Origin: Paenirhodobacter populi
Lineage (GTDB): Bacteria > Pseudomonadota > Alphaproteobacteria > Rhodobacterales > Rhodobacteraceae
Assembly (NCBI RefSeq): GCF_004022215.1
Contig: NZ_SAUZ01000004.1
Location: 62,001-126,000, forward strand
Direction of reading: 5' to 3'
DNA length: 64,000 nt
Positions 43,849 through 53,341 of the stretch are shown piece after piece (the first letter of the stretch is position 1; each line of letters opens with the position of its first letter). The notes below the pieces were generated by a model. That model saw only the letters and a program-made list of their open reading frames with translations, was not told the origin of the DNA and did not search any database. The position numbers and the translations under genes are program-made.

Positions 43849-46260
43849 TTGCCATCCACATCCGAAACCAGCAATCCCGGCGCGCCTCTTGACCGCCGCA
43901 TTTCCGCAGGAGTGAAAATCTGCGCCTATGTTTTGAGTGCTATCCTGCTCATCATCGGCGGATATTTCATATACGGTGGCGTGCAGCTCATCGCCCTTGG
44001 CGGATCTCTCTACTATCTGCTCGCAGGCCTTGCTCTTGTTTTCACTGCATTCCTGATGTTCCGCGCCGATCTGCGCGCCGTCTGGCTCTATGCCGCATTC
44101 TTCGCGGCGACCTTGATCTGGGCGATTTGGGAAAGTGGATTGCAGTTCTGGCCACTTGCAGCCCGGCTTGGCATGTTCGCAGCAATCGGCCTGCTGATCG
44201 CCCTCATCACCCCGTCGCTGCCACGAGCCCGCGCCTTCAAGCGCATCAAGCCGATTTCCTATGGCGTGGCGGGGATCACTGCCATCGCGCTGGTCGCTGC
44301 GTTCGCCAGTTCTTTCAGTCCAATCTGGCTGGTGAAACCAACCTATGCGCCGCAGGTCGCGGCCGACTACGACCTTTCTGCGGAACCTGATCGTTGGGTC
44401 GGCTTTGGTCGCACAGCCTCTGGCGAGCAATTCGCTCCCTATGACCAGATCAGCCGCGACAACATCGGTCAACTCGAGGTCGCCTGGACGTTCCACACCG
44501 GCGATATCTCCGGCAATGGCCGGGAAAACCAGAACACCCCACTGCAGATCGGCAATACGCTCTATCCCTGCACCCCAACCAACCAGGTTTTCGCGGTGCG
44601 CGGCGACACGGGTGAGCAACTCTGGCACTTCGATCCCGGCGTCAACCCGGGAAACACCGCCGGCTGGATGCGCTGCCGCTCGCTGGCCTATTACGAAGTG
44701 CCGGGACTTGCTGACGACGCACCGGGCAAGAATCGCCTTTACGTCACCACCGGCGACATGAGGTTGATTGCGCTCGATGCGGCAACCGGTGAACCTGTCC
44801 CGGAGTTCGGCGAGAACGGCACCGTCTTCCTGGCCGTTGGCATGGGTGCGGTGATCCCCGGCTTCTTCAACCCAACCTCCGGCCCCCTGCTGGCCGGCAA
44901 CAACCTGATCGTCGGCGGTTGGGTCATGGACAATCAATCCACAGACGAACCGTCCGGTGTCGTGCGCGCCTTCAATGCCGTCACCGGGGACCTTGCCTGG
45001 GCGTGGGATGTTGGCCGTCCCGGCCAGCCGAACCCGCCTGCGGACGGTGAGTTCTACACCCGTAGCACCCCTAACATGTGGGCAACCCCCAGCTACGATC
45101 CGGACCTGAACATGGTCTATTTGCCCACCGGCAACGGCACACCTGACCTCTTTGGAGGGATGCGGTCAGAAGCTACAAACAGGGTCGGCAGCTCGGTCGT
45201 TGCTGTGGATGCGACGACCGGGGAAGAACGCTGGACATTCCAGCTCGTACATCATGATGTCTGGGATCTCGATCTTCCTTCAAAGCCGGTGCTCTATGAC
45301 ATGCCTGACGGCAAAGGCGGTCGGATTCCCGCGCTGATCCAGGCCGCCAAGAACGGCGAAATCTTCGTCCTGGATCGTCGAACCGGCGAGCCGATCACCG
45401 AGGTGGAAGAGCGCGCGGTGCCAACGAACGGAGTTGCTGGAGAGACGCTGTCGCCGACCCAGCCCTACTCCGTCGGCATGCCCTCCATGCGCGATTCGGT
45501 GCTCACCGAGGCGAAAATGTGGGGCATCACCCCCATTGATCAGCTGAACTGCCGGATACAGTTCAAGGGCCTCTACTACGATGGTGACTACACGCCGCCG
45601 CAACTAGAATGGTATCTTCAGAACCCGTCCTGGTATGGAACGACCAACTGGGGCGGCCAGGCCATCGACAAGCGTCACGATATCATGATCGTCAATGACA
45701 TGCGGGTGATGATGAAGGGCCGCCTGCTGAGCCGAGAAGACGAAATCGCGCGGACGGCGGCAACCGGCAAAGCCTCGCACAGCACCGGCGGCGTGGTCCC
45801 GATGGAGGGAACACCCTATGGCGCTGAACGCGGCATGGTCGAATCCTTCCTTGGTGTCCCCTGCTCAACGCCGCCCTTCGGCACCATGGGCGCGATCGAC
45901 ATGAAGACCCAGACCATGCTGTGGCATCGCTCCCTCGGGACCCCCGAACAGTTCGGTCCTCTCGGCATCAAGACCCATCTTCCGGTCGAGCTCGGCATGC
46001 CGACGCTTGGCGGGGCCGTGCCGACGGCTTCGGGCCTGGTCTTCTTCTCGGCGACCTCGGACTACTACCTGCGCGCACTCGACGTGATGACCGGGGAAGT
46101 CGTCTGGAAAAGCCCGCTGCCGGTGGGCGGCGGCTCTACGCCGCTCGTCTTCCTGTCGCCTGAGGATGGCAGGCAATATGTGGTTGTGACCGCGCACGGA
46201 TCCCGCGCGGCTCCGGACTACGGTGACTATATCATCGCCTACGCTCTGCCAAAGAGCTGA
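43849..46260 (+). CDS. gcd: Membrane-bound PQQ-dependent dehydrogenase, glucose/quinate/shikimate family (copy 2)
   Basis: 803 residues. The frame requires a TTG start at 43849, with AAGGAGG 7 nt upstream. Five N-terminal helices (residues 25-150) precede the PQQ propeller (WTFHTGDISGNGRENQNTPL; FQLVHHDVWDLDLPSKPVLY; lysine of AAKNGEIFVLDRRTG). The residue matching the E. coli histidine in CTAHQ is replaced (CTPTNQ). It is clearly homologous to the 20394-22817 copy but well diverged, so the two may have different sugar or polyol substrates. It feeds electrons to the ubiquinone pool from the periplasm. Followed by a strong terminator. Confidence 0.9.
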   Translation: MPSTSETSNPGAPLDRRISAGVKICAYVLSAILLIIGGYFIYGGVQLIALGGSLYYLLAGLALVFTAFLMFRADLRAVWLYAAFFAATLIWAIWESGLQFWPLAARLGMFAAIGLLIALITPSLPRARAFKRIKPISYGVAGITAIALVAAFASSFSPIWLVKPTYAPQVAADYDLSAEPDRWVGFGRTASGEQFAPYDQISRDNIGQLEVAWTFHTGDISGNGRENQNTPLQIGNTLYPCTPTNQVFAVRGDTGEQLWHFDPGVNPGNTAGWMRCRSLAYYEVPGLADDAPGKNRLYVTTGDMRLIALDAATGEPVPEFGENGTVFLAVGMGAVIPGFFNPTSGPLLAGNNLIVGGWVMDNQSTDEPSGVVRAFNAVTGDLAWAWDVGRPGQPNPPADGEFYTRSTPNMWATPSYDPDLNMVYLPTGNGTPDLFGGMRSEATNRVGSSVVAVDATTGEERWTFQLVHHDVWDLDLPSKPVLYDMPDGKGGRIPALIQAAKNGEIFVLDRRTGEPITEVEERAVPTNGVAGETLSPTQPYSVGMPSMRDSVLTEAKMWGITPIDQLNCRIQFKGLYYDGDYTPPQLEWYLQNPSWYGTTNWGGQAIDKRHDIMIVNDMRVMMKGRLLSREDEIARTAATGKASHSTGGVVPMEGTPYGAERGMVESFLGVPCSTPPFGTMGAIDMKTQTMLWHRSLGTPEQFGPLGIKTHLPVELGMPTLGGAVPTASGLVFFSATSDYYLRALDVMTGEVVWKSPLPVGGGSTPLVFLSPEDGRQYVVVTAHGSRAAPDYGDYIIAYALPKS

Positions 46261-46313
46261 AACCACGGCTCAAGGCATTGAGAGCAGCCGAACATCTGTC
46301 TCTCGCGCAGTGG

Positions 46314-46344
46314 AAATCGGCGATCGTAAGATCGCCGATTTTTC
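46314..46344 (+). terminator. Intrinsic terminator after PQQ dehydrogenase copy 2
   Basis: A perfect 12-bp stem (46314-46325 with 46330-46341, arm aaatcggcgatc) with a 4-nt loop; the 3' arm ends in a T run. It lies 54 bp after the stop codon. Confidence 0.88.
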
Positions 46345-46655
46345 GTTCCGGGTTGTATCTGGAGCATCCCATGGCTGAGTGCGAAACTTAACGCCGATAT
46401 TTCCCAGGGGATTGCTGTACTCTACCTTCCCCCGATGATTTGAACCGAAATGTTTCATGTCTAGCGATCATTGGGCAGATTATTGCCCCTGCGGTTTCTG
46501 CTATCTCGCGCTAGACTTCACTAGACAAACCACGCAGTCCGCCTCTGACGATAGGCTGACCAGCGTGAACCTGCCCGAAGAGGCGCGACCGCCGCTACAG
46601 CAATCCGCAATGAGTGTTACTCTGTTGCGACGCCCCGACCTGAAAGGATCAGGAA
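46345..46655 (+). promoter_or_regulatory. Upstream region of the osmoprotectant operon
   Basis: 311 bp between the terminator and the binding-protein gene, with an AGGATCAGGA ribosome site just before ATG 46656. It should hold the operon promoter. I see no dyad or riboswitch-like fold and no gene in it. Confidence 0.4.
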
Positions 46656-47558
46656 ATGTTCAAGTTTGCCATGCTTCCCCTAGCCATAGTCGCAAGCCTA
46701 AGCGCTGCCAACGCCCAGGTGGTGGTTTCGTCCAAGATCGACACCGAAGGCGGAGTTCTGGGACAAATCATCCTTCAGGTCCTGGATCACGCCGGCATCC
46801 CGACACAAGATCGCATCCAGCTCGGCGGGACACCCATCGTACGCGAAGCGATCATCTCGGGCGAGATCGATATCTACCCTGAATATACTGGCAACGCGGC
46901 CTTCTTCTTCAATCGCGCTGACGAGCCAATCTGGCAGGACGCCGTCGCCGGCTATGAGGCGGCCCGCCAACTCGATCGGGACGCCAATGACATTGTCTGG
47001 CTGACACCCGCTCCAGCAAACAATACGTGGGGCGTCGCACTTCGCTCAGACATTGCTGGGGCGGCAGGCATTCGCACATTTTCGGAGTTCGGCTCCTGGA
47101 TTGAGGGTGGCGGCGAAGTCAAGCTTGTGGCTTCGGCCGAGTTCGTCAATTCGGCCCCCGCCCTGCCCGCATTCCAGACCGCATATGGCTTCACACTCAG
47201 CCAGGATCAGCTGATCGTGCTGTCCGGCGGCGACACCGCGGCCACGATCCAGGCAGCAGCGAACCGCACGAGCGGTGCCAATGCGGCGATGGTCTACGGA
47301 ACAGACGGAGCCATCGCATTCTCAGGCCTGACGGTGTTGGAGGACGACAAGAGTGTCCAGCCGGTCTATCAGCCTGCACCGATCGTGCGCGCCTCGGTTT
47401 TGGCTGAGTATCCGCAGATAGGCGATCTCCTGGCTCCTGCCTTCGCCGGGTTGAATCTGGAAACCCTGCAGAGGCTTAACGGCCAGGTCCAGGTCGAAGG
47501 CATTCCTGCCGCCGACGTCGCACGCGGCTATCTGACAGACGCCGGACTTCTCGACTAG
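46656..47558 (+). CDS. osmF: Osmoprotectant (quaternary amine) ABC transporter substrate-binding protein, YehZ-like
   Basis: 300 residues with a signal peptide (KFAMLPLAIVASLSAANA) and the OpuAC-type fold of glycine-betaine/choline binders: VVVSSKIDTEGGVLGQIILQ, SGEIDIYPEYTGNAAFFF. The protein should reside in the periplasm. It heads a tightly spaced operon (2 bp to the next gene). The family binds betaine, choline or related compatible solutes with low affinity in the YehZ branch, so the true ligand is uncertain. Confidence 0.9.
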   Translation: MFKFAMLPLAIVASLSAANAQVVVSSKIDTEGGVLGQIILQVLDHAGIPTQDRIQLGGTPIVREAIISGEIDIYPEYTGNAAFFFNRADEPIWQDAVAGYEAARQLDRDANDIVWLTPAPANNTWGVALRSDIAGAAGIRTFSEFGSWIEGGGEVKLVASAEFVNSAPALPAFQTAYGFTLSQDQLIVLSGGDTAATIQAAANRTSGANAAMVYGTDGAIAFSGLTVLEDDKSVQPVYQPAPIVRASVLAEYPQIGDLLAPAFAGLNLETLQRLNGQVQVEGIPAADVARGYLTDAGLLD

Positions 47559-47560
47559 GC

Positions 47561-48724
47561 ATGGCCATCGCGACGCGTATTACCCGTATCGACAGGCTGA
47601 CGGCCGTTCTTGCGGTGCCTCTTCTTGCGGCGCTGCTGCTCTCAGTGCTGAGCTACCGACCCAACCGGATCGCGCCGCCAGAACCCCGCTCACTTGCCGA
47701 TGTCTTCGATGGAGGGACCGTCAGCGCGATCATTGCCTCAGCGGTTCTGTTGACGATTGTCCTTTTGGTTCAGCATCGGCCTGCGGTTCGTGCAGCGATC
47801 GTCGGCCTTGCCGTGATCATTCATGTCGTCCTTCTTGGCTGGGGCGCGCAAATCCTGATGGAGGGTTCTGCACCTGCCGCACGGGTCTCGCCCGGGACCG
47901 GGTTCTGGCTGGGCTTTGGTGCGCTGGTCCTGTTGCTGCTGGACGCCATCGCGCGGTTGCAACCCAGTATCAGAGCCAGGGCGGCTTTACTGGTCGGCAC
48001 GGTCGCCGCACTTGCCTTCGTACTACGCTCCGGTCTGCTCGCCGATCTATCTCTCGCCGCCGAGTACCGGGGTCGCAGCGACGCGTTTCACCGCGCGACC
48101 CTGGATCATCTGACGCTGGCCTTCGGCTCTTTCCTCGCCGCGCTTATCATCGGGCTGCCTGCGGGCGTGCTGATCCAGCGACGGCGGCGCCTGCGCGATC
48201 CAGTGCTGAACCTGCTGACGCTGATCCAGACCATTCCCTCCATGGCGCTCTTCGGCGTGTTGATCGTGCCGCTCGCATGGGTCGCGGCAAACATCCCCGG
48301 CGCGGCCAGCGCTGGCATCAGAGGCATCGGGATGGCTCCCGCGCTGATCGCGCTTTTCCTGTATTCCCTGCTGCCTATCGTCGCCAATACCGTGGCAGGC
48401 ATAGATGCCGTGCCGCACAACGCAACCGAAGCTGCAACCGGCATGGGCATGACCGGAGCCGAACAGCTGCGGATGGTCGAACTGCCGCTGGCAATGCCGG
48501 TCATTCTGGCGGGAGGGCGCATCGTGCTGGTCCAGAACATAGGCCTCGCCACGGTGGGTGCGCTGATCGGATCGGGAGGGTTCGGAACCTTCATCTTTCA
48601 GGGTATCGGCCAGACGGCGACGGATCTCATCCTGCTGGGTGTATTGCCCACTGTAGCGTTGGCCTTTCTTGCGTCTGCGATCATGGATCTGATGATCGCG
48701 ATGTTTCGGGGGCAGTCGCAATGA
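47561..48724 (+). CDS. yehY: Osmoprotectant ABC transporter permease, YehY-like
   Basis: 387 residues, long for a betaine permease because of extra N-terminal helices, exactly as in YehY. The transport core (residues 190-385) has the LSFGSFLAALIIGLPAGVLI-type helices, then TGMGMTGAEQLRMVELPLAM, the EAA loop that contacts the ATPase. It overlaps the ATPase gene by 4 nt (48721-48724). Confidence 0.92.
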   Translation: MAIATRITRIDRLTAVLAVPLLAALLLSVLSYRPNRIAPPEPRSLADVFDGGTVSAIIASAVLLTIVLLVQHRPAVRAAIVGLAVIIHVVLLGWGAQILMEGSAPAARVSPGTGFWLGFGALVLLLLDAIARLQPSIRARAALLVGTVAALAFVLRSGLLADLSLAAEYRGRSDAFHRATLDHLTLAFGSFLAALIIGLPAGVLIQRRRRLRDPVLNLLTLIQTIPSMALFGVLIVPLAWVAANIPGAASAGIRGIGMAPALIALFLYSLLPIVANTVAGIDAVPHNATEAATGMGMTGAEQLRMVELPLAMPVILAGGRIVLVQNIGLATVGALIGSGGFGTFIFQGIGQTATDLILLGVLPTVALAFLASAIMDLMIAMFRGQSQ

Positions 48725-49665
48725 TCGCTTTCGAAGCCCTGACCAAAAGCTACGACGGTCGGAATGTGGTCGACAACGTGACCGCCAGCTTCGCGACTGG
48801 CACTATCACTGCCGTTGTAGGTACATCCGGGTCGGGCAAAACAACGCTGCTGCGGATGATCAACAGATTGATCGAACCGACAACGGGTTGCGTACAGATC
48901 AACGGCAGGGATGTCAGTGAGCTCCCCGAGGTCGCTCTCCGGCGCAGCATAGGCTATGTCATTCAAGGCTACGGACTGTTTCCACACTGGACAGCTGCGC
49001 GCAACATCGGCGTCGTACCGAGACTGCTTGGCTGGCGGACGTCCGAGATCGAGGCCCGGACTGCGGAGTTGCTGCGCCTGCTGCAGCTTGACCCGGCGCA
49101 GATCGGCCCGCGCTATCCGCACCAGCTGTCCGGAGGGCAGGCTCAGCGGATAGGGGTTGCGCGGGCGCTGGCCGCGCGCCCGGACGTGCTGCTGATGGAC
49201 GAGCCCTTTGGCGCGCTGGACCCGGTGATCCGCCGGCAGGCGCAGCGAGACCTGTCCGAAATCCAGCACCAGCTTGGAACGACGATCATCCTCGTTACCC
49301 ATGACATGAATGAAGCACTCAGGCTGGGGAATGCCATCGCCGTGATGCGCGATGGCCGGTTCGAGCAGTTCGCACCACCGTCCGAAATCGTTTGCGCTCC
49401 GGCTACGCCATTCGTGGCTGAGCTGGTCGGCGAAGAGGGTCGCGCGCTACGGCTTCTGTCGCTGACACCCGTGGGTCCGCATCTGCGCACCGGAGAGGCT
49501 CCGGGAGACCCTGTGGCCGACACGGCCTCGCTTTCAGATGCGCTGTCTGAAATGATCTGGACCGGGCGAGATCGATTGCCCGTCGCGGACAGGAGCGGGC
49601 GGCGGCTCGGGGTCATCGAACGGGCCGACATTCTGTCGGCCGGGCGGCGAGCCGCCCCGGTATGA
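48721..49665 (+). CDS. yehX: Osmoprotectant ABC transporter ATP-binding protein, YehX-like
   Basis: 314 residues from the ATG in the ATGA overlap at 48721 (the frame is open upstream, without family character). Walker A GTSGSGKTTLL, signature LSGGQAQRIGVA, Walker B VLLMDEPFGALDP, and the switch histidine in LVTHDMNEA. The last 60 residues (LSEMIWTGRDRLPVADRSGR) look like one half of a CBS pair; a full pair is not present, so ionic-strength control as in OpuA is doubtful. Confidence 0.93.
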   Translation: MIAFEALTKSYDGRNVVDNVTASFATGTITAVVGTSGSGKTTLLRMINRLIEPTTGCVQINGRDVSELPEVALRRSIGYVIQGYGLFPHWTAARNIGVVPRLLGWRTSEIEARTAELLRLLQLDPAQIGPRYPHQLSGGQAQRIGVARALAARPDVLLMDEPFGALDPVIRRQAQRDLSEIQHQLGTTIILVTHDMNEALRLGNAIAVMRDGRFEQFAPPSEIVCAPATPFVAELVGEEGRALRLLSLTPVGPHLRTGEAPGDPVADTASLSDALSEMIWTGRDRLPVADRSGRRLGVIERADILSAGRRAAPV

Positions 49666-50408
49666 CAATGCTGCGGTGGATCCTTCTGCTGGCAATAACC
49701 GGCGGGCTGCTGTTTGCACCCAACCTGCTCGAGCCAATGCTGCGTCCGCTCGCACCCGCAGGAGGACCGGTGCTCTACAACCGTGCGACGCTCTCCAGCC
49801 TGACGGGGGCGCATCTGATGCTGGTAGTGATGGCCATGGTGCCCTCGACCATCATCGGGCTCACACTGGCAGTCTTGGTGTCACGCCCAGCCGGGGCCGA
49901 GTTCCTGCCTCTGTCACGTACCATCGCAAACATCGGCCAGACGTTTCCGCCGGTTGCCGTTCTGGCACTGTCTGTTCCCCTGCTGGGATTTGGCAGCCTG
50001 CCGACGATCCTTGCACTGTTCCTCTACGGTCTGTTGCCCATCTTTGAGAACACGCTGGCTGGACTTCGTGGCGTGCCGGGCGCAGTGGCGCTGTCGGCCC
50101 GCGCCGTGGGAATGACTCCGGGCCAGGTTCTGGCCCAGGTTGAGCTTCCTATCGCTATGCCCCTGATCCTGGAAGGCATTCGCATTTCGACAGTGATCGC
50201 GCTCTCGACCGCGACAATCGGATCGACCGTCGCTGCTCGGAGCCTGGGCGAGGTGATCATCGCGGGGCTTACCTCAAACAATCTCGCCTTCATCGTGCAG
50301 GGCGGGGTCCTGACCGGCTGTATCGCCGTACTGATCTATGACCTCTTCGGCCTGCTGATTGCATTCGCCAAGCACCGTGCCGGAATTGAAACAGGAGACC
50401 AGCTATGA
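49662..50408 (+). CDS. yehW: Osmoprotectant ABC transporter permease, YehW-like
   Basis: 248 residues, beginning in the 4-nt overlap with the ATPase gene. About six membrane helices and the EAA-like stretch [20 protein letters not shown]. It forms the second half of the transporter pore with the YehY-like protein. Its stop overlaps the start of the alcohol-dehydrogenase-like gene by 4 nt. Confidence 0.92.
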   Translation: MTMLRWILLLAITGGLLFAPNLLEPMLRPLAPAGGPVLYNRATLSSLTGAHLMLVVMAMVPSTIIGLTLAVLVSRPAGAEFLPLSRTIANIGQTFPPVAVLALSVPLLGFGSLPTILALFLYGLLPIFENTLAGLRGVPGAVALSARAVGMTPGQVLAQVELPIAMPLILEGIRISTVIALSTATIGSTVAARSLGEVIIAGLTSNNLAFIVQGGVLTGCIAVLIYDLFGLLIAFAKHRAGIETGDQL

Positions 50409-51427
50409 CCCGGTACATGAAAGCCGCCGTCATCCGCGAACCTGGTGGACCCGAGGTTCTTCACATCGAACAGGTCCCCGTGCCACAGGCCCGGCCTGGC
50501 CACGTGCTGATCCAGGTTGCCGGCTTCGGGTTAAACCGGTCCGAAATGTTCACCCGGCAGGGCCACTCGCCGTCAGTAAGCTTCCCGCGGGTCCCGGGTA
50601 TCGAACTCGTTGGCATTGTAGCCGAAGACCCTTCGGGCCGGCTCCGCCCGGGCCAAAAGGTTGCAAGCGTCATGGGAGGCCTGGGTCGGGCATTCGACGG
50701 CTCCTATGCTGAATTCTGTCTTGTGCCCGCCGATCAGGTGAGGACAATCGAAACCAACCTCCCCTGGTCTATGGTCGCCGCACTGCCCGAAATGATGCAG
50801 ACGGCCTGGGGGTCGCTCTTCTCGGCACTGGATCTGAAGAAGGGTGAGCGCCTGCTCATCCGGGGCGGAACAACCTCCGTCGGACTGGCTGCCGCAGCAC
50901 TCGCGAGCGCGCACGGGGCGCTGGTCACGTCCACCTCACGGCAACCCGATCACCTCCAACTGATGAAGGCCGCAGGCGCAACGGACGTTATCCTCGACGA
51001 CGGCCGGATCGCGGACCAACTTGCGAAACATAACCGCTTTGACAAGGCGCTCGAGCTGGTCGGAACAATCACATTGCAGGACAGTCTGAACTGTATGGCG
51101 ATACGTGGTACGGTCTGCATGTCCGGAATCGTCGGCAATCGTTGGAGCCTGCCAGAGTTCGCTCCGATGGAGGTCATTCCCAGCAAGGTTCGGCTCACGA
51201 TCTACTCGGGCGATGTCAGCGACTTCATGGCAATGCCGTTCGACGAAATCCTACAGCACGTGGCAACCGGAACCCTGCCGATAAAAATCGGAGCTGTATT
51301 CGGATTGGACGACATCATTGATGCCCATCGTCTGATGGACAGCAACAAAGCTGGCGGAAAAATTGTCGTACTGACAGAGCTTGCTGAGCCCAGTCTTCAA
51401 CCTGGTTGGCGGGTCATGCCTCGCTGA
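50405..51427 (+). CDS. Zinc-binding-type alcohol dehydrogenase / quinone oxidoreductase (MDR family)
   Basis: 340 residues. N-terminal GroES-like half ([30 protein letters not shown]) and Rossmann half ([20 protein letters not shown]). The zinc-ligand cysteines and the structural-zinc loop are absent, as in quinone-oxidoreductase-like MDR enzymes. The 4-nt overlap with the permease gene puts it in the osmoprotectant operon, which is unusual. It may act on an imported compound or only share the promoter. Confidence 0.88.
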   Translation: MTRYMKAAVIREPGGPEVLHIEQVPVPQARPGHVLIQVAGFGLNRSEMFTRQGHSPSVSFPRVPGIELVGIVAEDPSGRLRPGQKVASVMGGLGRAFDGSYAEFCLVPADQVRTIETNLPWSMVAALPEMMQTAWGSLFSALDLKKGERLLIRGGTTSVGLAAAALASAHGALVTSTSRQPDHLQLMKAAGATDVILDDGRIADQLAKHNRFDKALELVGTITLQDSLNCMAIRGTVCMSGIVGNRWSLPEFAPMEVIPSKVRLTIYSGDVSDFMAMPFDEILQHVATGTLPIKIGAVFGLDDIIDAHRLMDSNKAGGKIVVLTELAEPSLQPGWRVMPR

Positions 51428-51672
51428 GCAGTTTCACTGATGCGGCATGAAAAGACGCCGGTCCTTGTGAGGGTGTCTGCCCACCAGACAAGCATTTGAA
51501 TTTCGATTACTTTCCTCATCCCTGACCCACATGGCCAGTATCACTCCGCCCTGAACACATGGATTGGGCCAACCATATTAAGTTGATAAATTCTGCAATT
51601 CGCCGTGCCAACGAGCCGCGAGCTCGATCAGTGGAAGCGCGGCCGACCGCAGGCATCGGGAGACATGCATGA

Positions 51673-52554
51673 TCACGCGCCCGTCCGTTGGGTTTCGAGG
51701 TCGCGAACGCATTCTTCAAGCCATTTGACGAAATGACCTGCCTTCGTCCGACCTGGCCGCGCGACCTCCACCACATAGACGTAGTTACTGTCGACCAAGC
51801 CAAAAGGTGCAACCAGCCGACCGCTTGCGACATCCCCGGCCACCAGATGCCAGGGGGCGATCGCAATCCCAAGGCTGTTCAAAGCGGCTTCGATGGTCAT
51901 GTGATAATGATCGAAAATCCGGGTTGTAGTGGCATCCCCGATGCCTCTGCCGGTCAGCGACACCCATTCGCGCCAGACATCAGGGCGTGTCCGCGTCTCC
52001 AGCCGCGGCAGGGCAAGTACATCCTCCTTACGGACCGATGCGAGCGAAGGTGCCACGACCAGCGCCAGCTTTTCCGTGAAAAGCCGGGTGCAGGTCGCGG
52101 GCAAATGCGCTTGTGGCGGCAGAACCAGAATGCGGACATCGACCTGAACCTGCGCCTGCCGGTCATCGGTTGCGAGACGGACATCATAGCGGGGATGCCG
52201 GGCAGTAAAGTCGTGCAGGCGCGGAATAAGCCAGCGCATGGCAAAGGTGCTGAGGCAGGCCACGTCGAGAATGTCGCTGTCTCCCCGCCCGATCACGCGC
52301 AGTGCATCCTCGATCTGATCGAAAGCCCCCGTCAGGGCAGCGCCGAAAACGCGGCCCTCTGCGGTAAGCTGAGGGCGGTTGCGCGCGCCCTCGAACAACG
52401 GCACGCCAACGAAATCCTCCAGATGGCTGACATGGCGGCTGACCGCCCCATGCGTCACACCCAGCTCGTCGGCGGCGCGCGAGATCTGGCCGTGGCGCGC
52501 GGCGGCCTCGAACGCCCGTAGCGCGGCGACAGGCAATGTCTTTCTGCTTCTCAT
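51673..52554 (-). CDS. LysR family transcriptional regulator, GcvA-like
   Basis: 293 residues from ATG 52554 (GTG at 52569 is the upstream alternative). HTH ARHGQISRAADELGVTHGAV, then LEDFVGVPLFEGARNRPQLT and a substrate domain with VDVRILVLPPQAHLPATCTR. The GcvA group prefers ALRAFEAAARH openings, as here. It is divergent from the 135-residue tautomerase gene 95 bp away, and presumably regulates it. Confidence 0.92.
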   Translation of the reverse strand: MRSRKTLPVAALRAFEAAARHGQISRAADELGVTHGAVSRHVSHLEDFVGVPLFEGARNRPQLTAEGRVFGAALTGAFDQIEDALRVIGRGDSDILDVACLSTFAMRWLIPRLHDFTARHPRYDVRLATDDRQAQVQVDVRILVLPPQAHLPATCTRLFTEKLALVVAPSLASVRKEDVLALPRLETRTRPDVWREWVSLTGRGIGDATTTRIFDHYHMTIEAALNSLGIAIAPWHLVAGDVASGRLVAPFGLVDSNYVYVVEVARPGRTKAGHFVKWLEECVRDLETQRTGA

Positions 52555-52648
52555 GTGAGTATTGATCACGATGAACGGGCCAGAATGTCAATAAATAGAC
52601 GGACGGATCGGTGATAGAGGGGGTCGAACCGACAGGAAGAGGTGAGCC

Positions 52649-53056
52649 ATGCCATTCGTCAGAACAGCCGTCCCCAAAGGGACAGAGACATCGCGCAAAC
52701 AACAGATCGTGCAGGGAATTCATGATGCACTGGTCGAGGGCATCGGCATGCCCAAGGACGAACTCTTCAATCTCGTGACCGAATATGGCGACGGGGAATT
52801 CTTCTACGACCGCGGCTTCAACGGCATCGCCCGCTCCGACGATCTGATCGTCGTGGAAATCACAATGCGCCGGGGGCGAAGCGATGCCATGAAGCGCGAT
52901 CTCTATGCCGCCATAACGCGAAACCTCGAAGGGCGCGCGGCGGTGTCGCCCAGGGACGTCTTCATTTTCATGCACGAGAACGACTATTCGGACTGGAGCG
53001 TCGGCAACGGTGTCTTCGCGATGGCGATCGCCCAGCAGCGCGGGAGTGATAGCTGA
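52649..53056 (+). CDS. Tautomerase family protein (135 residues, Met-Pro start)
   Basis: The start codon is preceded by GGAAGAGG. The protein begins MPFVRTAVPKG with the N-terminal proline that serves as general base in the tautomerase superfamily. At 135 residues it is twice the size of 4-oxalocrotonate tautomerase, like the fused-subunit tautomerases and malonate-semialdehyde decarboxylases; VTEYGDGEFFYDRGFNG and VEITMRRGRSD are visible. Divergent from a LysR gene in the same arrangement as the 27034-27213 tautomerase. Confidence 0.9.
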   Translation: MPFVRTAVPKGTETSRKQQIVQGIHDALVEGIGMPKDELFNLVTEYGDGEFFYDRGFNGIARSDDLIVVEITMRRGRSDAMKRDLYAAITRNLEGRAAVSPRDVFIFMHENDYSDWSVGNGVFAMAIAQQRGSDS

Positions 53057-53341
53057 GGGTGCCAATCCCGACATATCCTGCGGCGTGTCTTTCTGGAAAG
53101 ACCCTGAGGAATGCGTGCCAATTACCTCCGGACAGGGCCAGTTGCCGCCTTGCCCGGACACCCTGAGCAACCGACACGGCCAGCCGGCTACGATCGGCGT
53201 TTGCCCATATTTCACCCAGACTGGCAACTAAACCGTGACAAATGAAATCGTGAGCAACATCTGCGCTGCCGCCTTGCACAGCGCTTGCCTGATGGCGACG
53301 ACAGGCGGCATGCTCTGATCTCGTCTTGAGGATTGCAGCCA

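Noticed and set aside
43834-44937. 367-codon minus-strand frame opposite PQQ dehydrogenase copy 2
   Set aside because: Shadow frame opposite a well-supported gene; no family resemblance.
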